64,000 nt of DNA from Conexibacter woesei Iso977N (lineage in GTDB: Bacteria > Actinomycetota > Thermoleophilia > Solirubrobacterales > Solirubrobacteraceae), in NCBI RefSeq assembly GCF_000424625.1, contig NZ_AUKG01000001.1, positions 806,001-870,000 on the forward strand, read 5' to 3'. Of the stretch, positions 36,104 through 44,353 are shown piece after piece. Below the pieces are notes generated by a model that did not search any database, was not told where the DNA came from, and was given only the letters and a program-made list of their open reading frames with translations. Within the stretch, counting starts at the first letter, position 1. Every line of letters begins with the position of its first letter. Both the position numbers and the translations under genes were made by a program.

Positions 36104-38170
36104 TCAGCGGACCGCGGGCAGCAGCTTGTCGACCGCTTCGCGGACCGCGGCGCGCGCCTCGGGCGGCGCGACGACGGCGGCGTCGCCGGCCTCGGCGAGC
36201 ACTTCGCGCACGAGCCAGTCGGTGCCCTTGTAGGGCAGCTCGACGATCACGCTGCCGTCGGCCAGCTCCTGGGCGACGCGGCGCTGCTCGCGCGACCAGC
36301 GCGCGCGGTCCGGGGAGATCCAGACGCGCGCGACGCGCGACGCCTCGACCTCGCCGGTGCGGGGCCAGCCATCGACGTCGGCGGCCGGGTCGACCTCGGG
36401 GCGCGGCGTGAAGGTCTGGTCGAGGATCTCGGCGGTCTTGACGCGGTCCAGCCGGAAGTGGCGGACGTCCTCGCGCTCGGGGTCGAACGACGCGACGTAC
36501 CAGCCCTCGCGGCCATTGATCAAGGCGTAGGGCTCGATCTCGCGGGTGCTGAAGACGTCCTCGTTGGCCTTGTAGTACTCCAGGCGCACGAGCTTGGACT
36601 CCGCGATCGCGTTGGAGACGACGCGGGCGATCTTCGAGTCGTCGCCGGTGCCGGAGGCGACCTGCAGGCCCTGCTCCATCGGGTCGGAGCCGAGCGCGGC
36701 GACGATCTTGTCGCGCGCCGAGTTCAGCGCGCCCTCGGGGAGGTGGTCGCCGATCAGGTCGATCGCGGCGATCAGCGCCTTGGCCTCGACCGGCAGCAGG
36801 CGCGCCGGGCGGGCGAAGTTGTCGCTGTAGGGCTCGGGGTCGACCTCGATCATGCCGTCGTCGCGGATCTCGGCGTAGAGGACGTAGGAGCCGCCGCCGA
36901 AGTTGACGACGTTCAGGACGTTGACGTCCTCGCGCAGCTCCGCCTCGGAGACCTGGAGCGCGTCGATGACGGTGTGCAGCGCGAGCAGCTCGTTGGCGCG
37001 GCCGGCCTGGATCAGGATCGACGCGAGCGTGACGAGGCGCGCGAAGCGCTCCGGGCGGATCGCGGTCTCGCGCTTGGGCGAGGCGATGACGTCCTCCGCG
37101 GCCTCGGCGGTCTCCGACGGCGGGACGACGGCTGCGAGGTTCTCGAGTGTGTCGCCGGCGTGGAGGTCGTGGAGGCGCTCGACGCGCTGGTTGACCTCGG
37201 CGACGAGCTCGTCCGGGCCGAGGATCCGGGCGCGCTCGCCGAAGCGCAGCGCCCAGGCGGCGAGCTGACGGACGCTCGCGTAGTAGGTCGAGAAGATGAT
37301 GGCGTCGGTGCCGTCGTCGGCGGGGCGGACGTCGCCGTAGCGGCCGAAGTGGCGCTCGACCTGCCACGCGATCCGGTCCGAGATGTAGATCTCGGCCTGG
37401 CCGAGCGGGTCGCCGAACTGCCAGTCGGCGCGCAGCGCGTAGGCGCGCGGGTCGAAGTCGGTGGGGCGCTTGAAGTCGTGCTCGGCCTTGGTCGCGTAGG
37501 CGACCTTGCCGCGGATGCGGGAGAGGCGGAAGACGCGGATCGCGTCGCGCTCGTGGGAGCGGCCGAGGAGGTAGAACTGGCCGGCCTGGAAGAGCAGGTG
37601 GTACGGGTCGACCTTGCGCGCCTCGACCGCGTCGCGCTCCATCGTGTAGTAGTCGAAGGTGATGGTCTTGTTGCGGAAGATCGCGGTCTCGATCTTCGCC
37701 AGGCGCTGGGAGAGGTCGTGGCCGCCGGCGGATGCCGTGACGCCGAGGGCGATCGAGCCCTGGTCGGGCGCGTTGAGCGGCGACGGGCGGCCCCACGAGA
37801 TCTGCTGGAGCGCGAGCCGCAGCGGCTCGGCGTAGGCGAACTCGCCGTCCAGGAGCTGGAGCGCGAACTGCAGCGACGCGAGCTCGTCGTCGGTGAACGC
37901 GATGGCGGGGAGGTGGAAGTTCTCCGGGCGGAGGCTGTAGTTCTCCTGCTCGGCGACGCCGTCGGCCGGCTTCTCGACCGTCAGCTGGATGCCGAGCGAC
38001 TCCAGCTCGGCGCGGTCGGCGTAGAAGCGGCGCGCGAACGCGTCCTCGTTCATCCCCGAGTAGCCCTCGACGTCACGCCGGATCTCCAGCGCGGTGACGG
38101 GGCGCCGCTCCGCCATCAGGTACGAGATGAGCGAAAGCTGGCGGATCAGCTTCTCGGTGTCCTTCGCCAT
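36104..38170 (-). CDS. pafBC: Fused PafB-PafC WYL-domain regulator
   Basis: A 688-residue protein holding two HTH-WYL modules end to end. Module one (residues 1 to about 330): winged HTH (LIRQLSLISYLMAERRPVTALEI) and WYL domain (ITFDYYTMERDAVEARKVDPYHLLFQAGQFYLLG). Module two (about 350-688): second HTH-like region and WYL domain (VRLEYYKANEDVFSTREIEPYALINGREGWYV). PafB and PafC are separate subunits in mycobacteria, where the heterodimer activates most DNA-damage genes; natural fusions exist. ATG 38170 chosen at MAKDTEKL. Likely the master LexA-independent damage regulator here. Confidence 0.9.
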   Translation of the reverse strand: MAKDTEKLIRQLSLISYLMAERRPVTALEIRRDVEGYSGMNEDAFARRFYADRAELESLGIQLTVEKPADGVAEQENYSLRPENFHLPAIAFTDDELASLQFALQLLDGEFAYAEPLRLALQQISWGRPSPLNAPDQGSIALGVTASAGGHDLSQRLAKIETAIFRNKTITFDYYTMERDAVEARKVDPYHLLFQAGQFYLLGRSHERDAIRVFRLSRIRGKVAYATKAEHDFKRPTDFDPRAYALRADWQFGDPLGQAEIYISDRIAWQVERHFGRYGDVRPADDGTDAIIFSTYYASVRQLAAWALRFGERARILGPDELVAEVNQRVERLHDLHAGDTLENLAAVVPPSETAEAAEDVIASPKRETAIRPERFARLVTLASILIQAGRANELLALHTVIDALQVSEAELREDVNVLNVVNFGGGSYVLYAEIRDDGMIEVDPEPYSDNFARPARLLPVEAKALIAAIDLIGDHLPEGALNSARDKIVAALGSDPMEQGLQVASGTGDDSKIARVVSNAIAESKLVRLEYYKANEDVFSTREIEPYALINGREGWYVASFDPEREDVRHFRLDRVKTAEILDQTFTPRPEVDPAADVDGWPRTGEVEASRVARVWISPDRARWSREQRRVAQELADGSVIVELPYKGTDWLVREVLAEAGDAAVVAPPEARAAVREAVDKLLPAVR

Positions 38171-38277
38171 GTAAGCGACGACGATACGGCCCCGGGGAGC
38201 GCTGCGGGCCGTTCGTTGCAGAACTCCGCGCGCTCTTTCCGGAGATTCGGCACAGTCGCAACAGTTGCCGTGCACAC

Positions 38278-38307
38278 GTGTCGTACGGTCGAAGAGGTGT
38301 CATACGA
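38278..38307. promoter_or_regulatory. Direct repeats in the pafBC/response-regulator gap
   Basis: GTGTCGTACG (38278-38287) and GTGTCATACG (38297-38306) are near-identical direct repeats 19 bases apart, ahead of the response-regulator start at 38336. GTACGGT recurs at 38320-38326 in the -10 region. Tandem sites on nearly the same face of the helix suit a NarL-type or multi-site activator. Inference only. Confidence 0.4.
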
Positions 38308-38335
38308 AGGGGACGCCGTGTACGGTTCGGCCGAC

Positions 38336-38977
38336 ATGACCAAGCTCGTCATCGTTGATGACCACGAGGCCCTGCGCGAAGGGCTGGTCGCCCTGCTGCA
38401 GCACGGCGGGTTGGAAGTGGTGGGCGCGGCGGGCAACGTGGCGGCCGGGGTGGATCTCGTCGAGCACGCCGAGCCGGACGTCGCGATCGTCGACATCCAG
38501 CTTCCGGACGGGTCCGGGATCGACCTCACGCGTGAGCTGCTGGTGCGGCGCCCGGAGCTGGGCGTGATCCTCTACACGGGCGACAGCGACGCCGAGCTGC
38601 TGTACGACGGGCTCGATTCCGGCGCCCGCGGTTACGCGCTGAAGGCCGGCTCGATGGACGAGCTGATGGCCGCGATCGAGCGCGTCGCCAACGGCGGGTC
38701 CTACGTCGATCCGCGGCTGGATCGCATCCTGCTGTCGCCGCGCGCCACGGCGCACGTGCCGCAGCTGTCGCCGCGCGAGCGCGAGATCATGCACTTGATG
38801 GCCGAGGGCATGACCGCCGAGGCGATCGGCGACAAGATCAGCGTGTCGGTCGAGACGGTCCGGACCCATGTCCGCAACGTGATCCGCAAGCTGCAGGCCC
38901 GCAACCGGGTGCACGCGATCGCGATCGCACTGGAGCGCGGCGAGATCGCCCTCGACTCCTCCCGCGACGACCGATGA
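38336..38977 (+). CDS. NarL/FixJ-type response regulator
   Basis: A 213-residue regulator. Receiver domain: VIVDDHEALREGL, phosphoacceptor D53 in VAIVDIQLPDGSG, Lys in GYALKAGS. C-terminal LuxR-type HTH: LSPREREIMHLMAEGMTAEAIGDKI then VRTHVRNVIRKLQARNR. ATG 38336 chosen; TACGGT nine bases upstream gives an almost leaderless message. Its stop overlaps the next gene by ATGA. The cognate kinase is not a normal histidine kinase gene here; the partner is an 80-residue DHp-only protein. Confidence 0.92.
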   Translation: MTKLVIVDDHEALREGLVALLQHGGLEVVGAAGNVAAGVDLVEHAEPDVAIVDIQLPDGSGIDLTRELLVRRPELGVILYTGDSDAELLYDGLDSGARGYALKAGSMDELMAAIERVANGGSYVDPRLDRILLSPRATAHVPQLSPREREIMHLMAEGMTAEAIGDKISVSVETVRTHVRNVIRKLQARNRVHAIAIALERGEIALDSSRDDR

Positions 38978-39216
38978 CGGCGGGCACGGGCCAGGACTGG
39001 CCCTCCGACCCCCACGAGCGCCTGGCGCGCCTGGTCCACGACCTCCGCACGCCGCTGACGATCGTGCAGGGCTTCGCGGAGCTGCTCGAACGCGGCGTGG
39101 CCTCACTGGACGACGAGAGGCGCTCCGAGTACCTCGGCCGCATCGCCGCCGCCGGCCGCGAGATGAAGGACATCCTCGACGAAGAGCGCGAAGACCGCCT
39201 CTCGTCGGAGCTGTAG
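38974..39216 (+). CDS. DHp (HisKA)-only mini-protein
   Basis: An 80-residue protein comprising one HisKA dimerisation/phosphoacceptor domain. The H-box LARLVHDLRTPLTIVQGFAE contains H22 with the E/D-L-R-x-P motif; a second helix (RSEYLGRIAAAGREMKDIL) completes the hairpin. There is no ATP-binding domain, membrane segment or sensor. Overlap ATGA with the response regulator indicates fixed stoichiometry. It could be a phosphatase, a phosphotransfer dock for a remote kinase, or a remnant of a truncated kinase. A frameshifted ATPase domain is not evident downstream. Confidence 0.8.
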   Translation: MTAGTGQDWPSDPHERLARLVHDLRTPLTIVQGFAELLERGVASLDDERRSEYLGRIAAAGREMKDILDEEREDRLSSEL

Positions 39217-39229
39217 CCGCGCGACGGTC

Positions 39230-39255
39230 GGCGCGCGGACAAGCGCGAGCGCGCC
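39230..39255. terminator. GC-rich dyad between convergent genes
   Basis: GGCGCGC-N12-GCGCGCC in the 57-bp space between the DHp gene and the convergent HD-domain gene. A possible terminator for both directions; no T-tract. Confidence 0.3.
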
Positions 39256-39273
39256 TAGTTCCGAGCCCGAGCC

Positions 39274-40266
39274 CTATGCCGCGGAGCGGCGATCGTGCGC
39301 GGTGATGGGTGCGGCTGAAGCGCCGGAGGTGCCGAAGTAGGCGCCGCCGCCGATCGCTCGGTCGAAGGAGGACCAGACGGTGCCGGGGGCCAGCGAGCGC
39401 TCGAGGCGGTCGAAGGAGCCGAGGCGGCCGCCGAGGTTGTCGATCATGTGCACCAACGTGGCCTCGCGGGTGCAGGGCACGACGGGCGAGCCGTGCTCGA
39501 GCGTCCCGTGGTGGCTCAAGATGATGTGCAACACCGACTGGGCGAGGTGGGGCGGGAAGCCCGGGAGGTCCTCGATGATCCGGCGCACGCGGTAGTAGCC
39601 GAGCGGGATCTCGCCCTGGAGGCGGCCGTCGTCGGTCATGTCGATCGGCGCGTCGCAGGTGTAGGCCTCCAACTTGCCGATGTCGTGCAGCAGCGCGCCG
39701 GTGACCGCGATGTCGTGGTCGATCCCCGGGAACACCTGCGAGATCGCGTGGACCGCCTGGGCGACCGTGAGGCAGTGCTCCAGGAGCCCGTGCAGGTAGG
39801 CCTGGTGGTACTTCTTGGCCGCCGGCGCGATGCGGTAGAGCGCCCACGTCTCGGAGCCCTCACCGAAGAAGGTGTCCAACAGCCGGAGCAGGTTGGCGTC
39901 CTGGATCGTGCCGAGCACCTCGCGGAACTCGGCCTCCATCTGGTCGACCTCGCGCGGCGGGCCGTCCTGCAGGTCGTTGGGGTCGAACGTGCCGTCGACC
40001 GCGGGCCTGAGCGCCAGGATCGCGAGCTGCGCGCCCCAGCGCTGGTGGACCTCGAAGCGCCCGACGACGTGCACCGGCGACCCCGCGCGGCAGAGCTCCA
40101 GCGCCTGCGGGACGTCCTCCCAGACCATCGCCTGGAGCCCGCCCGTGCGGTCGCCGAGGACCAACTTGAGGTACTCGCTCCCATCGTTGCGCGGACGCCG
40201 CGCGGCCTCGCGGACCAGGAGCACCTGGTCGAGTTCGGAGCCGTGCTGGAGGTCGCGAACGAGCAC
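39274..40266 (-). CDS. OB-fold/HD-domain protein, YhaM-like 3'-5' exonuclease
   Basis: A 330-residue protein with an N-terminal OB-fold (LVLGDRTGGLQAMVWEDV, VVGRFEVHQRWGAQLAI) and a C-terminal metal-dependent HD domain (TGALLHDIGKLEAY, with later HIILSHHGTLEHGSPV). This is the architecture of YhaM, a 3'-5' exoribonuclease. GTG 40266 is the best start before the divergent DMT gene; the in-frame upstream extension is low complexity. The OB-fold/HD pairing is firm, the RNA substrate is family inference. Confidence 0.85.
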   Translation of the reverse strand: MLVRDLQHGSELDQVLLVREAARRPRNDGSEYLKLVLGDRTGGLQAMVWEDVPQALELCRAGSPVHVVGRFEVHQRWGAQLAILALRPAVDGTFDPNDLQDGPPREVDQMEAEFREVLGTIQDANLLRLLDTFFGEGSETWALYRIAPAAKKYHQAYLHGLLEHCLTVAQAVHAISQVFPGIDHDIAVTGALLHDIGKLEAYTCDAPIDMTDDGRLQGEIPLGYYRVRRIIEDLPGFPPHLAQSVLHIILSHHGTLEHGSPVVPCTREATLVHMIDNLGGRLGSFDRLERSLAPGTVWSSFDRAIGGGAYFGTSGASAAPITAHDRRSAA

Positions 40267-40336
40267 GGCGGCAAGGTGACACGACGGGCGGACGGACTGT
40301 GCCGGTCTGCACGAAGTTGTTGCGAAGTCGTCACAT

Positions 40337-40349
40337 ATTGTGGAACAAT
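40337..40349. promoter_or_regulatory. Operator dyad in the DMT-gntR promoter
   Basis: ATTGT-GGA-ACAAT overlaps TATTGT (40336-40341), a candidate -10 box, 15 bases before the DMT start at 40356. The operon's second gene is a GntR repressor, which would fit autoregulation from this dyad. Confidence 0.5.
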
Positions 40350-40355
40350 CGGGGC

Positions 40356-41261
40356 GTGGCTCGACTGCAAGTCCTCCTCGCCGCGCTCTGCTTCGGGACC
40401 ACCGGAACCGCGCAAGCACTCGGACCGGACGGCACCTCCGCGATGACCGTCGGCGCCGTCCGCATCGCGATCGGCGCCCTCCTGCTGCTCGCCGTCCAGG
40501 CAGTCGCCACCCGCCGCCGGGAAGGGCAGAGGCTCGCGGTGGCGAGCGGCGCGCGGTGGCCGCTCGCGCCCGTCGTTGTTGGTGCGGTCGGGGTCGCGGG
40601 CTACCAGCTGTGCTTCTTCGCGGCCGTCAAGGACACGGGCGTCGCGGTCGGGACCGTGGTCGCGTTGGGGTCGGCGCCGGCGCTCGCGGGGCTTGGCGGC
40701 TGGGCAACCGATCGGGTCGTCCCGCAGCGCGGCTGGTTCGTCGCGACCGCGCTCGCGTGCGTTGGCGTCGCGCTGCTCGCCCTCAGCGGCGGCGGCGGAG
40801 ACGTGAGCGCCGTCGGCGTCCTGCTCGCGGTCGGCGCGGGCGCGAGCTACGCGGTCTTCACGCTCGCCTCGAAGCGGCTGCTCGACCAAGGACACCAAGT
40901 CGAAGGCGTCATGGCGACGCTCTTCGGCGGCGGCGCGATCCTGCTGAGCCCGGTCCTGCTCTTCGGCGACGTCGGGTGGCTCGCGACACCCGGCGGCGCG
41001 GCGATGGCGCTCTGGCTCGGCGCGGTCCCGACGGCCATCGCCTACATCTTGTTCGCCTCCGGCCTCCGCCATCTCGCCGCGAACGAGGTGGCCACGCTCA
41101 CGCTCGCCGAGCCCGTGACCGCCGCGATCCTCGGCGCCGTGGTCCTGAGCGAGCGCCCCGGACCCGCCGCCATCGCCGGCATCGTCGTCGTCCTCAGCGG
41201 CCTCGCCGTCCTCGCCACGGCAACAACCACCCCAACAACTGCGCAAGAATGCCCGGCGTGA
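40356..41261 (+). CDS. DMT-superfamily (EamA) transporter
   Basis: A 301-residue membrane protein with ten predicted TM helices in two EamA repeats. It begins RLQVLLAALCFGTTGTAQAL, and the second repeat starts near SAVGVLLAVGAGASYAVFTLASK. GTG 40356. EamA carriers export amino acids, purines and other metabolites. It overlaps the following GntR gene as GTGA, so transporter and regulator form a self-contained module responding to the exported compound. Confidence 0.9.
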   Translation: MARLQVLLAALCFGTTGTAQALGPDGTSAMTVGAVRIAIGALLLLAVQAVATRRREGQRLAVASGARWPLAPVVVGAVGVAGYQLCFFAAVKDTGVAVGTVVALGSAPALAGLGGWATDRVVPQRGWFVATALACVGVALLALSGGGGDVSAVGVLLAVGAGASYAVFTLASKRLLDQGHQVEGVMATLFGGGAILLSPVLLFGDVGWLATPGGAAMALWLGAVPTAIAYILFASGLRHLAANEVATLTLAEPVTAAILGAVVLSERPGPAAIAGIVVVLSGLAVLATATTTPTTAQECPA

Positions 41262-41905
41262 GCCCTCAGCCGGCCGCCGACCGCGTCGCCGCCCAGATCC
41301 GTGAGCGCATCCTCGACGGCCAGCTCGGCGCGGGCGCGCGCCTGGTCGAGGCCGACCTCGCCGAGCGCCACGCCGTCGCCCGCCACACCGTCCGCGCCGC
41401 GCTCAAGCAGCTCCAGACCGAGGGCCTCGTCGAGATCGTCCCCAACCGCGGCGCCCGCGTCGCCGGGATGGACACTGACGCGATCGTCGCCCTCTACGAG
41501 CTCCGGACCGCGCTGGAGACCGAAGCTGCCCACCTCGCGCTGGCCAAGAACGGCGACCGCCTGCCGCCGAGCGTCCACGAGGCCAACGAGGTCCTCACGC
41601 GCGCGTGCAGTCGCGCGCGACCCTCGTGGCCGACCGTCAGCCGAGCGCACGCCGACCTCCACACCGCGATCGTCCGCGCGGCCCGCTCGCCGCGCATCGA
41701 GGCCGTCCACGACCAGCTCACCGCGCAGACCCGGCTCTTCCTCCTGCTCGTCCGCCCGCACTACACCTTCGAGCGCCTGGCCCAGGAGCACACCGAGCTG
41801 ATCGCCCAGCTGGAGCAGCACGGCCCGGACGTCCTGCGCCAGCACCTGCGCGCCTCCGCCGGTGCCCTGATCGACGGCGCGCTTGCGCACCCGCCCGCCG
41901 GGTAG
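41258..41905 (+). CDS. GntR-family regulator (FCD type)
   Basis: A 215-residue repressor: winged HTH in residues about 8-70 (ADRVAAQIRERILDGQLGAG, EADLAERHAVARHTVRAALKQLQTEGLVEIVPNRGARV), and an all-helical FCD ligand domain with metal/ligand histidines in HADLHTAIVRAARSPR and QEHTELIAQLEQH. GTG 41258 overlaps the DMT stop. It probably controls its own operon. Confidence 0.9.
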   Translation: MSPQPAADRVAAQIRERILDGQLGAGARLVEADLAERHAVARHTVRAALKQLQTEGLVEIVPNRGARVAGMDTDAIVALYELRTALETEAAHLALAKNGDRLPPSVHEANEVLTRACSRARPSWPTVSRAHADLHTAIVRAARSPRIEAVHDQLTAQTRLFLLLVRPHYTFERLAQEHTELIAQLEQHGPDVLRQHLRASAGALIDGALAHPPAG

Positions 41906-41918
41906 TTGACTCGCGAAC

Positions 41919-43475
41919 ATGTCTGCTCCCCAGCAACACGACCAGCAGCCGGATCCCCACCGCTGGTGGACCCTCTTCGCCGTCTGCATCGCCACGTTCA
42001 TGCTGCTCCTGGACGTGACGATCGTGAACGTCGCGCTCCCCGACATCCAGAAGGACCTGCACTCGTCCTTCGAGGACCTCCAGTGGGTCGTCGACGCCTA
42101 CGCGCTGACGCTCGCCGCGTTCCTCCTGACCGCCGGCAGCCTCGCCGACCGCCTCGGCCGCAAGCGCGTCTTCATCATCGGCCTCGGCCTCTTCACGATC
42201 GCGTCGCTGCTCTGCGGGCTGAGCAAGTCGCCCACCGCCCTGAACCTCGCCCGCGCCCTGCAGGGCGTCGGCGGCGCCGCGATGTTCGCGACCTCGCTCG
42301 CGCTGCTGGCCTCCGCCTTCACCGGCAGGGAGCGCGGGACCGCGCTGGGCATCTGGGGCGCGACGACCGGCGCCGCCGTCGCCGTCGGCCCGCTCGTCGG
42401 CGGCGTCCTGACCGAGCACGTCTCCTGGCAGTCGATCTTCTACGTCAACCTCCCGGTCGGCATCGCCGCGATCGCGATCACGGTCCGGATGGTCCGGGAG
42501 TCCCGCTCGCCGAACCCGGACCCGATCGACTGGGGCGGCCTGGTCACCTTCTCCGCCGGCCTGTTCGCGCTCGTCTTCGCGCTCGTTCGCGGCAACGCCA
42601 AGGGCTGGGGCTCGACCCAGATCGTCGTGCTGCTGATCGGCGCCGTCGTCCTGCTGATCGCCTTCGTCGCGATCGAGGCGAAGACCAAGCGCCCCATGTT
42701 GGACCTGCACCTCTTCAAGGTCCCGACGTTCGTGGGCGCGTCCGTCGCCGCGTTCGCGCTGTCGGCGTCGATGTTCGCCATGTTCCTGTACTTGACGTTG
42801 TTCATGCAGAACATCCTCTCGTTCAGCCCGCTGGAGGCCGGCCTGCGCTTCCTGCCGATCACGGTGCTCAGCTTCTTCTTCGCCGCCCTCTCCGGGAACC
42901 TGACCAGTCGGGTCCCCGTACGACTTCTGCTGGGTGTAGGCCTTGGTCTCGCCGGCCTCGGGCTGCTGCTGATGACCGGCCTCGACGCGGACTCCAAGTG
43001 GACCGCGCTGCTGCCCGGCTTCCTGATCGGCGGCGCCGGGATCGGCCTGACCAACCCCGCGCTCGCGGCGACCGCCGTCGGCGTCGTCGACCCGCGCCGC
43101 GCGGGGATGGCGTCGGGCGTGAACTCCACGTTCCGCCAGGTCGGCATCTCGACCGGGATCGCGGGCCTCGGGGCGATCTTCCAGTCGACGATCGTCGGCA
43201 ACGTCACCGACGAGCTGCCGCGCGGCGCGCACGCCCAGCTGCCGCCCGCCGAGGTGCTCGCGCAGGGCAGCGTCAGGGCCGTGCCGGCGCCGTTCCATGA
43301 CGCGTTCGTCACCGGCTGGACCGCGTCGCTGAACGAGATCCTCATCATCGGCGGCGCGATCGCGCTCGTCGGCGCGGTGCTCGCGCTGGTGCTCGTCCGC
43401 AGCGGCGACTTCGTCGCCCAGGGCGCGCACGCGCCCGCCGGCGAGCAGCCGCAGCCGGAGCCCGCCGCGACCTGA
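41919..43475 (+). CDS. DHA2-family MFS exporter
   Basis: A 518-residue 14-TM proton antiporter. TM1 carries LLLDVTIVNVALPDIQ, motif A reads GSLADRLGRKRVFI, and motif C lies in AAVAVGPLVGGVLTE. It is 13 bp after the GntR gene and its stop overlaps the next hydrolase (TGATG), suggesting one transcript of exporter and two alpha/beta hydrolases. Substrate unknown; different from the DHA2 exporter at 8578 in loop sequence. Confidence 0.92.
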   Translation: MSAPQQHDQQPDPHRWWTLFAVCIATFMLLLDVTIVNVALPDIQKDLHSSFEDLQWVVDAYALTLAAFLLTAGSLADRLGRKRVFIIGLGLFTIASLLCGLSKSPTALNLARALQGVGGAAMFATSLALLASAFTGRERGTALGIWGATTGAAVAVGPLVGGVLTEHVSWQSIFYVNLPVGIAAIAITVRMVRESRSPNPDPIDWGGLVTFSAGLFALVFALVRGNAKGWGSTQIVVLLIGAVVLLIAFVAIEAKTKRPMLDLHLFKVPTFVGASVAAFALSASMFAMFLYLTLFMQNILSFSPLEAGLRFLPITVLSFFFAALSGNLTSRVPVRLLLGVGLGLAGLGLLLMTGLDADSKWTALLPGFLIGGAGIGLTNPALAATAVGVVDPRRAGMASGVNSTFRQVGISTGIAGLGAIFQSTIVGNVTDELPRGAHAQLPPAEVLAQGSVRAVPAPFHDAFVTGWTASLNEILIIGGAIALVGAVLALVLVRSGDFVAQGAHAPAGEQPQPEPAAT

Positions 43476-44353
43476 TGCGCGAGCCGCTGGTCGAGCACGA
43501 CCTCGCGCTCGGCGGGGTCCGGACGCGCGCGCTGGAGCTGGAGGGCGACGGCCCGCCGGTCGTGCTCCTGCACGGCTTCGCCGACAGCGCCGACACGTGG
43601 CGCCGGTCGCTGGACCTGCTCGCGCGCCGCGGCCGCCGCGCGGTCGCCGTCGACCTCCCGGGCTACGGCCACGCCGACCCGCTGGAGCCCGCGGGCAGCG
43701 TGCTCGACCAGTACCGCGCGTTCGCGCGCGCGACCATCGCCTATGCCTACGACCAAGGCAATCGCGATGACAACGTCATCGTCGCCGGCAACTCGCTCGG
43801 CGGCGCGATCGCGCTGAAGGTCGCCGAGGACCCGGACCTCCCGCTGCGCGCGATCGTGCCGGTCGCGCCCGCCGGGCTCGACATGCCGCGGTGGTTCGGG
43901 ATCATCGAGCGCGACCCGTTCGTCCGGGCGCTGCTCGCCGCGCCGCTCCCGCTCCCGGAGGTGCTCGTCCGGACCGTCGTCGGTGAGGCCTACCGAGCGC
44001 TCGCGTTCGCCAAGCCGCGCGCGGCGGCGGCCGAGGTCGTCTCGTCGTTCACGAACCACACGCGCACGCGCGAGGCGGTCGCCAACGTCCTCGCCAACGG
44101 GCGGCGGCTGCTGCCCGAGCTGCACGTCGAGGGCTTCGACCTCGACGCGATCGAGGTCCCGATCCTCCTGATCTGGGGCGACAAGGACCGGATGGTCGCC
44201 CACTCCGGGGCGCGCCACGTGATCGACGCGCAGCCCGAGACCGAGTACGTCCTGCTCGACGGCGTGGGGCATTGCCCACAGGTCGAAGACCCCGAGCGCT
44301 TCGTCGCAGCGCTGGAGGACTTCACGATGCGGCAGACTGCTGCGTCCACGTGA
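43475..44353 (+). CDS. Alpha/beta-fold hydrolase
   Basis: A 292-residue serine hydrolase. HGFADSADTWRRSLDLLA gives the oxyanion region, VAGNSLGGAIALK the nucleophile elbow with catalytic Ser, LIWGDKDRMV the acid, and DGVGHCPQVEDPERF the catalytic His. It resembles meta-cleavage-type hydrolases and epoxide/ester hydrolases. It shares an A with the exporter stop and is overlapped by the following PhaC-like gene (GTGA). Confidence 0.9.
   Translation: MREPLVEHDLALGGVRTRALELEGDGPPVVLLHGFADSADTWRRSLDLLARRGRRAVAVDLPGYGHADPLEPAGSVLDQYRAFARATIAYAYDQGNRDDNVIVAGNSLGGAIALKVAEDPDLPLRAIVPVAPAGLDMPRWFGIIERDPFVRALLAAPLPLPEVLVRTVVGEAYRALAFAKPRAAAAEVVSSFTNHTRTREAVANVLANGRRLLPELHVEGFDLDAIEVPILLIWGDKDRMVAHSGARHVIDAQPETEYVLLDGVGHCPQVEDPERFVAALEDFTMRQTAAST

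Noticed and set aside
38171-38335. PafBC-type RecA-NDp promoter in the pafBC upstream region
   Set aside because: No convincing match to the known damage motif could be read; the direct repeats there are different.
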